Assembly: GCF_000368925.1 (NCBI RefSeq)
Contig: NZ_KB849755.1
Location: forward strand, 1,539,909-1,603,908
DNA from: Acinetobacter bereziniae LMG 1003 = CIP 70.12
Lineage (GTDB): Bacteria > Pseudomonadota > Gammaproteobacteria > Pseudomonadales > Moraxellaceae
DNA: 64,000 nucleotides
Reading direction: 5' to 3'
Of this stretch, positions 1 to 9,997 are shown piece after piece. The position numbers were made by a program, and so were the translations under genes. The notes under the pieces are model-generated. The model was not told the origin of the DNA, searched no databases, and saw nothing but the letters and a program-made list of their open reading frames with translations. How positions within the stretch are numbered: position 1 is the first letter of the stretch; each line of letters opens with the position of its first letter.

Positions 1-1464
1 TCGATTTAAACGATCTGTATATTCATTAAGAACAACTATTACTTTTTGTGCTTCGGAAATATCGCTAAGTACCCCCTGCTCTTCGTGAGCATTAAGAACT
101 AAAATATTATTCTTAATTTTTAACCAGATACCTCCCAAACATTTTAACCAATCGTCAGTACCGATTCCCGCAGCCTCACATTGAGTTCTTATTTGCTGAT
201 CCGTTAAAACTAAAGGAAGTTGAGTAAGGATAGTTCTATAGTTTTTTTCTGCATTTTCAGCATCTTGCTCAAGAGTGCTACATACAAATTTTTCAAAATT
301 TTGCAGTCGTTCTTTTGCCTCAAAATTAAGTTCTTGATGGCAAAGTAAACATTTTGCATCATCCGTAACTGGAAATTTTTGTTCTGGATATACTACTTGA
401 GAATATTTTCTAGCAGCGCTCCACATTGCTCGCCAAGTATCGCCACCTACCCCAGCTAATTCACCAACTAAATTCTTTGCTGCATCTAAGGCAACTTGGC
501 GCTTTTGTAATACATCTTGTTTAAGAAGTCTAATTAAATCTATATTTGAAGAGCTTAGCGAGTGTTGTGCCTCTTCAAGTGTTTTAATAATTTCCTTCAC
601 TTGTAAGGCTGTATTTCTTCTTTGCTTCGCAAGTTCAGTTGGATTATCTGTACTCAATCTTAAATTCAAATTATTGAGTTGCTGTTGATCATTTTCAGAC
701 CATAAAGTAAAGCTCTCTAGGAATTTATCATTCGTTTTTTCATTTAATGTATTCAACTTAGTAGCTATTTCTGTTGAATAGAATTGACTAGGAAGCTTTG
801 GTAATTTACTTAAAAGAGTATCCTGCTCGGTTTGTAGTATATCCTTTACTCTTGAGCAAACTTTTGCCAATTCTGCAAACAAGGTAACTGCTGGAGGCAT
901 GTATGTAGCAATACTCTCTTTGGTTAAATAATAATTTGCTTCTTCACTATCAAAAATATCAATTGAAACGAGGTCATCTAAACATGACTCATGAGCACCC
1001 CACTTAATTTCTTGCTCACTTCCATCTATATCAATTACAAAAATACAATGACTAAGATCGGGTGGTGGCAAAAAAACATTTGGTTTTAAATTCTGTGCTC
1101 GTGGAACTCCTGATACTTTTTTTAATATACGGGTATAGCTCGACTTACCCGAACCATTATGTCCATAAATTACACTTAAATTCCCTTCTCCAAATATTAA
1201 GGGGCTTTTAGGAGCTAAGTTTTCTATACCAACAACTTCATTGATAGCTTTTAGACGCAATTCATTTTTGACTTGGTTTACAGTCAACTCATCGTAAGTT
1301 CGATGAGTTGTTACCGCTTTGCCTTCGGGAGTCTTTATCAGTATGCATAAATCCTTATAGTCGTTATCATCAAGCTGGGCTTTCTGAAGTATTCGTACCG
1401 CCGCTTCTTGTAACCAATCGGCTTGTGTTAATAACCATTTTTTAATCTCAAGTTCAATTGTCAT
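1..1464 (-). CDS. AAA_13-type ATPase with zinc-hook motif, RloC/PrrC-like (3' end outside window)
   Basis: The frame is open for 488 codons from an ATG at 1464 to the left edge, so the C-terminus is missing. A Walker A (GHNGSGKSS) lies at about residues 101-109. It is followed by a long charged, probably coiled-coil stretch and a CLLC motif at about 371-374, as in Rad50-type zinc hooks. This order (N-terminal P-loop, coiled coil, CxxC) is that of RloC, a relative of the anticodon nuclease PrrC that is often encoded with type I restriction genes. The gene is the last visible one of the hsd cluster, 199 bp after hsdR. The nuclease residues and Walker B would lie beyond the window, so the anticodon-nuclease role is inference. 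Another AAA_13 or SMC-like ATPase is the alternative. Confidence 0.7.
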   Translation of the reverse strand, partial: MTIELEIKKWLLTQADWLQEAAVRILQKAQLDDNDYKDLCILIKTPEGKAVTTHRTYDELTVNQVKNELRLKAINEVVGIENLAPKSPLIFGEGNLSVIYGHNGSGKSSYTRILKKVSGVPRAQNLKPNVFLPPPDLSHCIFVIDIDGSEQEIKWGAHESCLDDLVSIDIFDSEEANYYLTKESIATYMPPAVTLFAELAKVCSRVKDILQTEQDTLLSKLPKLPSQFYSTEIATKLNTLNEKTNDKFLESFTLWSENDQQQLNNLNLRLSTDNPTELAKQRRNTALQVKEIIKTLEEAQHSLSSSNIDLIRLLKQDVLQKRQVALDAAKNLVGELAGVGGDTWRAMWSAARKYSQVVYPEQKFPVTDDAKCLLCHQELNFEAKERLQNFEKFVCSTLEQDAENAEKNYRTILTQLPLVLTDQQIRTQCEAAGIGTDDWLKCLGGIWLKIKNNILVLNAHEEQGVLSDISEAQKVIVVLNEYTDRLNR

Positions 1465-1663
1465 AATTCCCCTACCTAATAGTTATGCTTTAAACTGTTT
1501 AAATAAATTCTTTTAAAATATAGAAATATCAAAGTAAATCTTAAATTCAAAATACTTAAATATATTCTTTTATCAAATGTAAAACCAATTAACTTCCAGA
1601 TTGGGATTTTCTGATATTAAAATAAAGTTAGCGTACCAACACAGCAGAATTAATACACTTACT

Positions 1664-4600
1664 TTATTTCGTCCATGCATTCGATAGCATTTCAGCCTGC
1701 TTCATCACCAACTCAATCGCTTCAGCCGCTTTATCTGGTGGATACTTCCAACGCTGTAAAGTACGACGCACCAAGATTTTAAGCTGAGCACGTACACTGT
1801 CCCGCACCTGCCAATCTACTGTGGTCGATTTACGCAACTTCTCTGTAATTTCTCGAGCGATCTGCTTAAGCGTATCGTCACCTAACTCACGGACTGCACT
1901 TTCGTTATTGGCTAAGGCATCGTAAAAGGCGATTTCATCGGGGTTCAAACCGAGCGCAGCTTCACGCTCCATTTCTGCCTGAAACTCTTTTGCCATCTGA
2001 ATCAGTTCTTCAATGACTTGCGAGGTTTCAATGGCACGGTTGTTATACTTACGCAAGGTTTCTTGTAAACGATCCGAGAAGCGTTTTTCTTGAACTAGAT
2101 TATTGCGTGTTTTGGCTTTAATACCGTCGTTGAGTAATTTTTCCAGTAATTCAACCGCCAAGTTACGATATGGCATCTGCCTTACATCTTCTAAAAACTC
2201 ATCCGACAGTAAGCCAATATTCGGTTTATCTAAACCACAAAGTGCAAATACATCTGCTACGCCATCAGCAACAACAGCATTATCTAAAATTTGTTTAAGC
2301 GTACTGTCCTTTTCTGCTTGCGATAATTTACGATCCACAGAGGTATGCTTACTAATCACTGCTTTAATGGCTGAATAAAATGCAATTTCCTTATGCAATG
2401 TCTTGGCTTCATCCAAGGTACCGCACAATGAAAAGGCTTTATTGACTGTAAGTACTAAATCTAAAAAGCGTTTTTTGCCATCTTTTAGACTCAACACATA
2501 GTTGGCTGCTGGAATAATCAGTCGATGTGCTTGTTTTTCATAACTGCTTAAATCCAACCCAGCTTGGTCATTGGTCTTGGCAAACATCCCACGGATGGCA
2601 TCCATTTTCTCAGCAAGCACGGCATAGGCTTCTTCCGCACGTAAAGTCGGCTCACCTTTCCCTTTGGCATCGGTATAGGTTTTTAATGCCTGCTTTAACT
2701 CATTGGCAATCCCAATATAGTCAACAACCAACCCACCTTGCTTGTCTTTAAAGACACGGTTCACACGAGCAATCGCCTGCATGAGATTATGCCCCTTCAT
2801 TGGTTTGTCGATATACATGGTATGGGTACACGGTGCATCAAAACCTGTCAGCCACATATCCCGCACAATCACCAACTGCAAAGGGTCATTCACATCTTTA
2901 AAACGTTTCTCAAAGCGTTTTTTAGTTTGCTTATTGTAGATATGCGGTTGCAATAACGGCTTATCCGATGCTGAACCTGTCATCACAATTTTGATTTTGC
3001 CTTTTTCAGGATCAGAATCATGCCAATCTGGGCGCAAAGCGATAATTTCATTATATAAATGCACGCAGATTTCACGGCTCATGGTCACAATCATACCTTT
3101 GCCTGCTGTGGCTTCAGTACGGGCTTCAAAGTGCGTCACCAAATCCGCAGCAATCTGTTTCAGGCGTGGTGTTGCACCTACTAACTTCTCTAATCGACTC
3201 CATTCACCTTTGGTCTTTTCACGACTACCGACATCTTCCTCATCTTCTACCACTTCATCGACTTGATCAGAGAGTTCCTCGATTTCAGCCTTATTAATAT
3301 CCAATTTTGCCAAGCGAGATTCATAATAGATCGGTACGGTTGCGCCATCCTCTACCGCATCTTGGATATCGTAAATTGAAACATAATCACCAAAGACAGC
3401 TCGGGTATCTTTATCTTCACTGGAAATTGGCGTACCTGTAAAACCAATAAATGCCGCATTCTTTAAAGCATCACGCATGTGCTTGGCATAGCCAAATTTA
3501 TAAGTACCATCATTAGAAAGTTTGGCTTTGAGTCCATATTGGCTACGGTGGGCTTCATCGGACATGACTACAATATTGTGTCGACCATTCAGTAATGGAT
3601 GCTCAGCTTCTCTATCGAGCAAAGCAAACTTTTGTACTGTGGTAAAAATAATTCCGCCTGATTCACGTTCAGCAAGGAGTTGTCTCAGTTCATCACGGTT
3701 ATTGGCTTGTACTGGGGTTTGCTTTAATAATTCTTGTGCCTGACTAAAGGTTTCAAATAGTTGTCCATCTAGGTCATTACGATCAGTCACAATCAATAAG
3801 GTAGGATTCTGCATGGCTGGTTGTTGAAGCAGCTTCCCTGCATAGCAGCACATCGAAATACTTTTACCCGAACCTTGGGTATGCCAAACCACGCCTGCTT
3901 TTTTATTTCCTGTAGGATTCGATGCGGCAATAGTCGCCTGAACCGCTTCACGCACGGCATGAAATTGGTGATAGCCTGCAATTTTTTTAATAATGCGTTC
4001 GCCATCGGTTTCAAAGAGTACAAAGAAACGGATGTAATCGAGGAATAATTCACGATCAAAGAAGCCTCGAACAAGCGTTTCCAGTTCCCATTCTAGCTGA
4101 GGCTTATCATCTTCATTTTTAATGGTACGCCACGGTAAGAAACGTTCTTGGCTTGCTGTTAATGAACCGACTCGAGCTGTAATGCCGTCACTTACCACTA
4201 AAGCTTCATTAAAAACAAACAGATCGGAAACTTCTTCTTTGTAGGTTTGTAGTTGGTTAAACGCATCCCAACTATCGGCATTTTCATCGGTGGGGCTTTT
4301 TAGCTCTAGTACAGCGAAAGGTATGCCATTAATAAAGCAGATAATGTCAGGTCGTCTTGGTTGCTTTGTGCCTTGGATGGTAAATTGATTGATGGCAACA
4401 AAGCGGTTTTGCTGCACATGATTAAAATCGACCAAAAATGCATGGTCATTTATCCAGTCATCTTCTTTTTTATAACTGACAGGCACACCGTCCAATAACA
4501 TTTGATGAAAAGCACGGTTATTGGTGATTAAGTCCAGACTTTCGGGTTTGCTCAGTTTCTGTAAAACCTGCTCAAAACAGCTCACTGGCAAATGTGGATT

Positions 4601-4765
4601 TAAGCGTTCAAAGGCAGTTTGCAAGTCCGCTTCAATCAGAACTTGCTTATAGTCTTTGCGTAAAGGATTGCTGCTGTCAGGTGCAATATCGACACCATGA
4701 ACGACTTCCCAGCCATTTTCAGCGAACCAGTCTAAGCATAGATTTTCGAGTTGTGTTTCGTTCAT
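1664..4765 (-). CDS. hsdR: Type I restriction enzyme R subunit (HsdR)
   Basis: This is the ATP-dependent translocase and endonuclease subunit of a type I restriction-modification complex; it cuts DNA remote from unmodified target sites. It has 1033 aa, a normal length. The N-terminal nuclease domain shows PD at 139-140 and ELK at 154-156. The helicase motor has Walker A QGSGKS at 297-302 and a DEAH box at 403-406. A C-terminal helical part for complex assembly follows. The ATG at 4765 has AGGA upstream. It lies 6 bp after the DUF4276 gene, so it is probably in the same operon as hsdM and hsdS. No truncation or frameshift is seen. Confidence 0.95.
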   Translation of the reverse strand: MNETQLENLCLDWFAENGWEVVHGVDIAPDSSNPLRKDYKQVLIEADLQTAFERLNPHLPVSCFEQVLQKLSKPESLDLITNNRAFHQMLLDGVPVSYKKEDDWINDHAFLVDFNHVQQNRFVAINQFTIQGTKQPRRPDIICFINGIPFAVLELKSPTDENADSWDAFNQLQTYKEEVSDLFVFNEALVVSDGITARVGSLTASQERFLPWRTIKNEDDKPQLEWELETLVRGFFDRELFLDYIRFFVLFETDGERIIKKIAGYHQFHAVREAVQATIAASNPTGNKKAGVVWHTQGSGKSISMCCYAGKLLQQPAMQNPTLLIVTDRNDLDGQLFETFSQAQELLKQTPVQANNRDELRQLLAERESGGIIFTTVQKFALLDREAEHPLLNGRHNIVVMSDEAHRSQYGLKAKLSNDGTYKFGYAKHMRDALKNAAFIGFTGTPISSEDKDTRAVFGDYVSIYDIQDAVEDGATVPIYYESRLAKLDINKAEIEELSDQVDEVVEDEEDVGSREKTKGEWSRLEKLVGATPRLKQIAADLVTHFEARTEATAGKGMIVTMSREICVHLYNEIIALRPDWHDSDPEKGKIKIVMTGSASDKPLLQPHIYNKQTKKRFEKRFKDVNDPLQLVIVRDMWLTGFDAPCTHTMYIDKPMKGHNLMQAIARVNRVFKDKQGGLVVDYIGIANELKQALKTYTDAKGKGEPTLRAEEAYAVLAEKMDAIRGMFAKTNDQAGLDLSSYEKQAHRLIIPAANYVLSLKDGKKRFLDLVLTVNKAFSLCGTLDEAKTLHKEIAFYSAIKAVISKHTSVDRKLSQAEKDSTLKQILDNAVVADGVADVFALCGLDKPNIGLLSDEFLEDVRQMPYRNLAVELLEKLLNDGIKAKTRNNLVQEKRFSDRLQETLRKYNNRAIETSQVIEELIQMAKEFQAEMEREAALGLNPDEIAFYDALANNESAVRELGDDTLKQIAREITEKLRKSTTVDWQVRDSVRAQLKILVRRTLQRWKYPPDKAAEAIELVMKQAEMLSNAWTK

Positions 4766-4771
4766 GGTTTA

Positions 4772-5443
4772 TTATCCTAATGCCCTGATTTTATCCATCC
4801 AAGATTTAAAATGGGCACACTCTTGTTCCATTCGCTCTAGCCCAACATGTTGAGCAATCCTTGGTCCATGAGTCGTTTTTTTATACTTAGGATATAGATT
4901 ATCTTCTAGTCTTTTTGATGGCTTAGTTTCATAACCATTATTAATATGTTCTGGTGAATCCACTTCATCTCTCATTCTTTGCAACGTTGCGTGAGATCTT
5001 TGCCAAGTAGGTTCAATTGAACAAAGTTGTTCAACATCTGAAAATAATAAACCTTCAAATTCATAAGGTTGTATATGTGTAATAATTCTTTCAGGATGAC
5101 AGCCCACAAATGCAATAAGCTCTCTATGTAGAACCTGTTCTAAATGTTCTACACGTGAATAAACATCTTGTATTGACTGGGCATGATTAAAATCTGGAAA
5201 ACTCGTATGTAATCCATATAAGTCTAAAAATGTTGTCAGTTTTATATTTTGATTTCGTCTAATTTCATTTCTAACGTTTAGTTTTAAGCGATCAAAAGTA
5301 ACCGCCCCACCTTTAGCTGTAGAAGAAGTCTTCATCAATACTGGCTTTAAAAAAATTTGTTGTGAATGGAATACTGGGGCAACTACTCGTTTAATAAATG
5401 CTTCTTCCGTTTGTCCCTCAGCAATTACAATTACCTCTTGCAT
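4772..5443 (-). CDS. DUF4276 family protein, Toprim-like partner of the adjacent ATPase
   Basis: The protein has 223 aa. The N-terminus reads as a strand followed by EGQTEE (residues 9-14), the glutamate motif typical of DUF4276, which resembles Toprim nuclease folds. Further on are TTFLDLYG and a QPYEFEGLLFSD motif, both typical of the family. The ATG at 5443 directly follows the ATPase stop (TGATATG), with GGGAG 8 nt upstream, so translation is probably coupled; a GTG at 5458 is a less likely start. ATPase plus Toprim-like pairs occur in OLD-type and other anti-phage systems. A nuclease or effector role here is inference. Confidence 0.8.
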   Translation of the reverse strand: MQEVIVIAEGQTEEAFIKRVVAPVFHSQQIFLKPVLMKTSSTAKGGAVTFDRLKLNVRNEIRRNQNIKLTTFLDLYGLHTSFPDFNHAQSIQDVYSRVEHLEQVLHRELIAFVGCHPERIITHIQPYEFEGLLFSDVEQLCSIEPTWQRSHATLQRMRDEVDSPEHINNGYETKPSKRLEDNLYPKYKKTTHGPRIAQHVGLERMEQECAHFKSWMDKIRALG

Positions 5444-5444
5444 A

Positions 5445-6521
5445 TCAGGGTCTCCCACCTAAAACATTACGTTTCCATAGCTCGCCCAAGCTATAATCAT
5501 CCAACCACTCCGATAACTCCTCTTGCCCAAAACGCTTAAACGTTGATTTTCCTTGTTCTTGATCCACAACAATAATATTTTCTGCTTCCATTTCATTAAT
5601 AAGTTCAACAGATTGAGTTGATATAATTAATTGTTTATCTTCTGCCACTTGTTTAAAAATGTCAGCAAGTACGCTGATCGCATACGGATGTAAACCTAAT
5701 TCTGGCTCATCGATGATAATGGTATCTGGCAACAACTCTTTAGGTTGCAACAATAACGTCGTTAAACAAATAAAGCGCAAACTACCATCAGATAATAAAT
5801 GTGCTCTTAAAGGTGTATCTGGACGATCAACCTGAAACCATTCTAGTTCAATAAATATATCGTCATCTTCACGCTGCACAAAGTCCTTAAAGAATGGCAG
5901 TACAATTTGTATTGTTTCTACAATTCTTCGATATTCATCAGGATATTTTATTGAAAGCATTCTTAAATAAGCTGCTAAATTTTCTGCATCAGGTTTTAAT
6001 AACAAATTATCATTGACTGCATGACGGCGTTTTACTTTTGCAGTATCACTGGTATCGTGAAAATGATAAACCCTCCACCCCTTAATTGCAGAACGGACAT
6101 AAGGAGCATACTTATCTTCAGATTCTTTTAATTCAGATTCATCTTTTCCATAGCCAATAAGATGACTACTTGCTGAATAGTAAACCCCCTCAAACCACAA
6201 ATATTCACTTTCAAAAATTAACCTATTGTCCACTGTTGGAACTAAATCAAATTTATAGCCATTCATATAAAAATAAAATTCCGCATGAATTTTATCGGTT
6301 ATATCTCTACCAAAATGCAGTAGACTATCTGGTCCACCTTGTTTTTGTACAAAACCTTGCAGACGTTGCTCATACATTTCATTTAACAGTTTAAAAATAC
6401 TGATAAAATTACTTTTACCTGCGCCATTTGCACCAATCAATACATTGAGATTATCTAATTCAAACTTCTCTAATCTTTCGATTGATTTATAGCCATGAAT
6501 AGTGATTTGACGTAGTGACAT
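5445..6521 (-). CDS. AAA family ATPase (OLD/AAA_21 type) within the hsd operon
   Basis: The protein has 358 aa. It shows Walker A GANGAGKS (30-37), an ABC-like signature LSDGSLR (243-249) and Walker B TIIIDEPELGLHP (about 267-279), then a STQS switch segment. This is the compact SMC/OLD-like ATPase form. The ATG at 6521 is 2 bp after the hsdS stop, and its own stop is next to the DUF4276 start, so it is embedded in the type I operon. Together with DUF4276 it probably forms a two-gene defence or accessory module. It is not needed for the standard HsdRMS complex. The specific system name is not claimed. Confidence 0.85.
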   Translation of the reverse strand: MSLRQITIHGYKSIERLEKFELDNLNVLIGANGAGKSNFISIFKLLNEMYEQRLQGFVQKQGGPDSLLHFGRDITDKIHAEFYFYMNGYKFDLVPTVDNRLIFESEYLWFEGVYYSASSHLIGYGKDESELKESEDKYAPYVRSAIKGWRVYHFHDTSDTAKVKRRHAVNDNLLLKPDAENLAAYLRMLSIKYPDEYRRIVETIQIVLPFFKDFVQREDDDIFIELEWFQVDRPDTPLRAHLLSDGSLRFICLTTLLLQPKELLPDTIIIDEPELGLHPYAISVLADIFKQVAEDKQLIISTQSVELINEMEAENIIVVDQEQGKSTFKRFGQEELSEWLDDYSLGELWKRNVLGGRP

Positions 6522-6523
6522 GG

Positions 6524-7899
6524 TTATGCTCCTTCCTGCTGTAACAGTAACACATCCACCTCACCCGACAACAATTTTGGTAATAAAGCATCTCTAATAT
6601 TTTTTAAAATACCATTCTGCAAACCATTGTTTTTCATATGAGTCAAATATTTTCCTGCATATTTATCAAATATTATCATTAAATCTGCTGGATAAATTAA
6701 CCATGATTGATTAGCTAAGGTATCAGCGTTCGCCCGCTGTCTTCCACTTGTACCTGTCATAGATTGAATCGCCAAATTACGGAAATTTTCTTGACGTGCA
6801 ATAAAATAACCTAATGCTGTTGGCAGATGCTCTTTGGGACGTAAAACTATAAACTCCGTTGATCCCCAACCAACCTCATTATCAAGCAAAAAATCTACAT
6901 ATGCTGTTTTTCCATTTTCCAAACATGGTGTAATACGAGCTAATAAAGTATCACCATTAATAAATTTTGTTCCGCTTGTCATATTGCGTAATATTACTTC
7001 ATCAACTAAATGCCCCCGTGTTGGTACATTTTTCATATCCAAATATGGAGCTAGTGAATCTTTTTTTAGTGTTCTTGTAGGATTAAAATCAATAATTTCC
7101 TTAAGTTTACCAATTCCCCACCCCCTTGGCACCTCTCCCAACTCACTTTCGACCAACTCATCAGGAAACAGTGCAGCCGTTGCTTGTAACTCAGCAAAAT
7201 CATCTTTAGCCATTTGCTCAAGCTCAGCTTCACTTTTACCGCCAATCGCACACATCGCAGCACGTTCAGGGTCTTGTCCTGTTTGTTTTGCAGCAATTTT
7301 GGCACGCACAGGTTCAAAGTCGATAAACCAACTTTTAAAAATGGCTTGAGCAATAGATTCTAAAGTTTGATTGGTTTGATTGTTAATGTGAATTTTATCA
7401 TCTAAGTCTGAAAGGAACTTTGCTATTTTTTTCTGTTTACTTACAGATTTCGGTATATTCACATTGATATGTGAGAAAGTTTCTCTGGTAATTGTATCGA
7501 ATACAGCACCATGAGTTTTTTGTTTTAATTCATTAACCTTTATTTTTAGTAAGTAATATAAATAATCATTAATAATTAGATTATTTTTTCCCCTTAGCCC
7601 ATAACAAGATTGGTTGAATGTCATAGGCTTTGATAATTGTGCCAAACAACCAACAGTACCTCTTGCAGATATTATTATATCTCCTGTATCTAATAACTTA
7701 GTGCTGCTTCTAGCCAATCCCTGTAGAGTAATTTTTTCAGTTGTTGATGTTACATATCTTTCATCATTATTAAAATCGACAACTGATAGCCATGGAATAT
7801 CACCATTCCAGAAATCAGGGTTATCTCGTTTAGGCGTACCACCACCAATAATTTCTATAATTTCGTTTAGCTGATAAGTTACAAAATCAACGCTCAAAC
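6524..7899 (-). CDS. hsdS: Type I restriction-modification specificity subunit (HsdS)
   Basis: HsdS recognises the bipartite target site and assembles with HsdM and HsdR. Two target-recognition domains are visible: the first ends near the central conserved helical segment (ending FKSWFIDFEPVRAK), and the second follows to the C-terminal LPKLLSGEVD stretch. The start is uncertain. A TTG at 7899 overlaps the stop of the preceding small gene and has a GGGGG tract 6 nt upstream, giving 458 aa; a TTG at 7930 would add ten residues. The 2-bp gap to the downstream ATPase gene argues for one operon. Confidence 0.9.
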
Positions 7900-8292
7900 C
7901 ACACCCCCAAATTCTTTTTTGATCGTCCAATAGCCACGTGTTCCATCCATACGCTCAAGCCAGCCTGCATCTTTTAAATGTTTCAGATGCTTTTGTAAGG
8001 CAGACTGATTAATACCAAGTTTCTCTGCCAAAGAACGATAAGAAACTTTTGGATTACGCTGAATTAAAACTAAAATTTCTTGTTGGCGTTTGGTGAGTTG
8101 GCTTGCTTCGATTGCACCACCTAAATCCTCTATTGCACCACTTGAATGATCAATTGCACCACTTATTTCACCACTCCCATATTCAATTACAGGACGGTAT
8201 AGCTTCACATCAAAAAAATCATTGGTTTCTAAAAATTCAGGCGTTGCCAGTTTTTCAGCTTCACACAGCAGAGAGGGTTGCTCAAAGCTCAT
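7894..8292 (-). CDS. Small winged-helix protein between hsdM and hsdS (AlbA_2-protein C-terminus-like)
   Basis: The protein has 132 aa. The C-terminal half is a winged helix (LTKRQQEILVLIQ ... SYRSLAEKLGINQSALQKHL). The N-terminal part (PEFLETNDFFDVKLYRP) resembles the tail of AlbA_2/divergent-AAA DNA-binding proteins, so this may be a stand-alone remnant or a domesticated C-terminus of one. A linker of three seven-residue [S/G]GAI[D/E]xx units, encoded by 21-bp DNA repeats, joins the parts. It overlaps the hsdM end by 11 nt (ATGAGCTTTGA) and the hsdS start, so it is translationally coupled and maybe regulates the operon. Confidence 0.8.
   Translation of the reverse strand: MSFEQPSLLCEAEKLATPEFLETNDFFDVKLYRPVIEYGSGEISGAIDHSSGAIEDLGGAIEASQLTKRQQEILVLIQRNPKVSYRSLAEKLGINQSALQKHLKHLKDAGWLERMDGTRGYWTIKKEFGGVV
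8106..8168 (-). repeat. Three 21-bp tandem repeats inside the winged-helix gene
   Basis: The coding strand carries GTGGTGCAAT three times at exact 21-bp spacing, encoding SGAIDHS, SGAIEDL and GGAIEAS. The period is a multiple of three, so copy-number change would keep the frame and alter only linker length. Confidence 0.8.
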
Positions 8293-9997
8293 AACCTAAG
8301 CCTTTTAAGTTCTTCTTAATTTCACTTTCCAGTACAGCACTTTCAGCAAATTGCTGTTTCAGTTGTCCTGTTAAGCGTGCCATCTTCTCGGCAAAAGGTT
8401 CACCATCATCTTCCTGCTCAACTGCACCCACATAACGCCCTGGGGTCAGTACATAGTCATGCTTTTGAATATCTTTCAATTCAGCCGAGAAGCAAAAGCC
8501 TTTTTCATCTTGATAGACGTCACCTTCAAAATTTCCACCTTGCTGCCAAGCATGTAAGGCATTGGTAATTTTAGCTATATCAGAATCGGTAAAGTCACGC
8601 AGTACACGATCTTTCATATAACCTAAATTACGAGCATCGATGAACAGGGTCTTACCTTCACGATTGGCTTTCTTTTTATCCAAAGATAAGCCGTTCTTTT
8701 TATCTTTGGTCAAGAGCCAAATACAGGCAGGGATCTGCGTATTGGTAAACAGTTGTCCAGGCAATGCGACAATACACTCCACCAGATCAGCTTCGATCAA
8801 GTTTTTACGAATCTCGCCTTCATTATTGGTATTGGAGCTCATCGAGCCATTGGCAAGCAACAAGGCCATACTACCTGTAGGTGATAGGTGATGGAGCATG
8901 TGTTGCATCCAAGCAAAGTTAGCATTGCCTTGAGGAGGTGTACCATATTTCCAACGTACATCACTTTCCAGTGAAGCGTGCCACCAATCCTTAATATTGA
9001 ACGGTGGATTTGCCATGACAAAATCAGCACGTAAGTCTGGATGCTGATCATCTAAAAATGTATCAGCATTTTTTTTACCAAAGTTAAAATCAATGCCTCG
9101 AATTGCCATGTTCATGGCAGCCAGTTTCCAAGTGGTTGGATTACTTTCTTGTCCGTAAATCGAAATATGCTTTTTCTGTTCAGATGCTTTGTAATGCTTT
9201 TCCTGTGCATGTTGTTCAATGAACTTCTCACTGGAAACAAAGAAACCACCTGAACCCATCGCAGGGTCGTAAACACGACCTTTATAAGGTTGCAACATTT
9301 CTACAATCAAGGTCACAATACTTTTAGGTGTGTAATATTGCCCACCTTGTTTTCCTTCAGCTAAAGCAAACTGCCCTAAAAAGTATTCGTAGACATGCCC
9401 GAGAATGTCTTTGCTGTGCAGACTGAGTTTTTCACCATTATATTCAGGCTTGGTAAAACTAGTGTCAGAAAAAGTATTGATCAAATCCAATAGCTTGTCA
9501 TTATCAAGCTGGTATTGCCCAATACGATTCAGAATACCTTTTAATTTAGGATTGGCTTTCTCAATTTCATCAAAAGCATTATCGACTAACCACGAGATAG
9601 AACGTAGTTTGACATCTTGCCAAATAATCGAACCAATCGCTAAAGCGGCTGTATTTTGTAATGTTGACCAACGTGCAGCTTTAGGCACCCAAAACACATT
9701 TTTTTCTTTATAGTAATCAATTATTTCCAACTCATCAGCGATTGCTTGTTGGTATTCCTCTTCTGTGTCGTATTGATCACGAGGCATGTAATAGATGTTG
9801 TGATCATCCGCTTGTGCAAATAACTCTTTAAGTTCTGCCTGACGTTCATCAAAGGCATCTGATACATATTTTAAGAAAATTAACCCAAGGACAATATGTT
9901 TGTAGTTGGCAGCATCTAAGCTACTACGTAATTTATCAGCGGCTTTCCAAAGCTTATCATCTAAGTTATTTAGAAAATTTTGTTCCAATGAGTTCAT
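8282..9997 (-). CDS. hsdM: Type I restriction-modification DNA methyltransferase (HsdM)
   Basis: This is the N6-adenine methyltransferase subunit of the type I system. It has 571 aa. The HsdM N-terminal helical bundle is at about 1-160. The SAM-binding motif DPAMGSGG is at 244-251 and the catalytic NPPF at 330-333. The ATG at 9997 has GAGGA upstream, and the 370-bp gap before it probably holds the operon promoter. It is the first gene of hsdM, winged-helix gene, hsdS, ATPase, DUF4276, hsdR. The frame is intact. Confidence 0.96.
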   Translation of the reverse strand: MNSLEQNFLNNLDDKLWKAADKLRSSLDAANYKHIVLGLIFLKYVSDAFDERQAELKELFAQADDHNIYYMPRDQYDTEEEYQQAIADELEIIDYYKEKNVFWVPKAARWSTLQNTAALAIGSIIWQDVKLRSISWLVDNAFDEIEKANPKLKGILNRIGQYQLDNDKLLDLINTFSDTSFTKPEYNGEKLSLHSKDILGHVYEYFLGQFALAEGKQGGQYYTPKSIVTLIVEMLQPYKGRVYDPAMGSGGFFVSSEKFIEQHAQEKHYKASEQKKHISIYGQESNPTTWKLAAMNMAIRGIDFNFGKKNADTFLDDQHPDLRADFVMANPPFNIKDWWHASLESDVRWKYGTPPQGNANFAWMQHMLHHLSPTGSMALLLANGSMSSNTNNEGEIRKNLIEADLVECIVALPGQLFTNTQIPACIWLLTKDKKNGLSLDKKKANREGKTLFIDARNLGYMKDRVLRDFTDSDIAKITNALHAWQQGGNFEGDVYQDEKGFCFSAELKDIQKHDYVLTPGRYVGAVEQEDDGEPFAEKMARLTGQLKQQFAESAVLESEIKKNLKGLGYEL

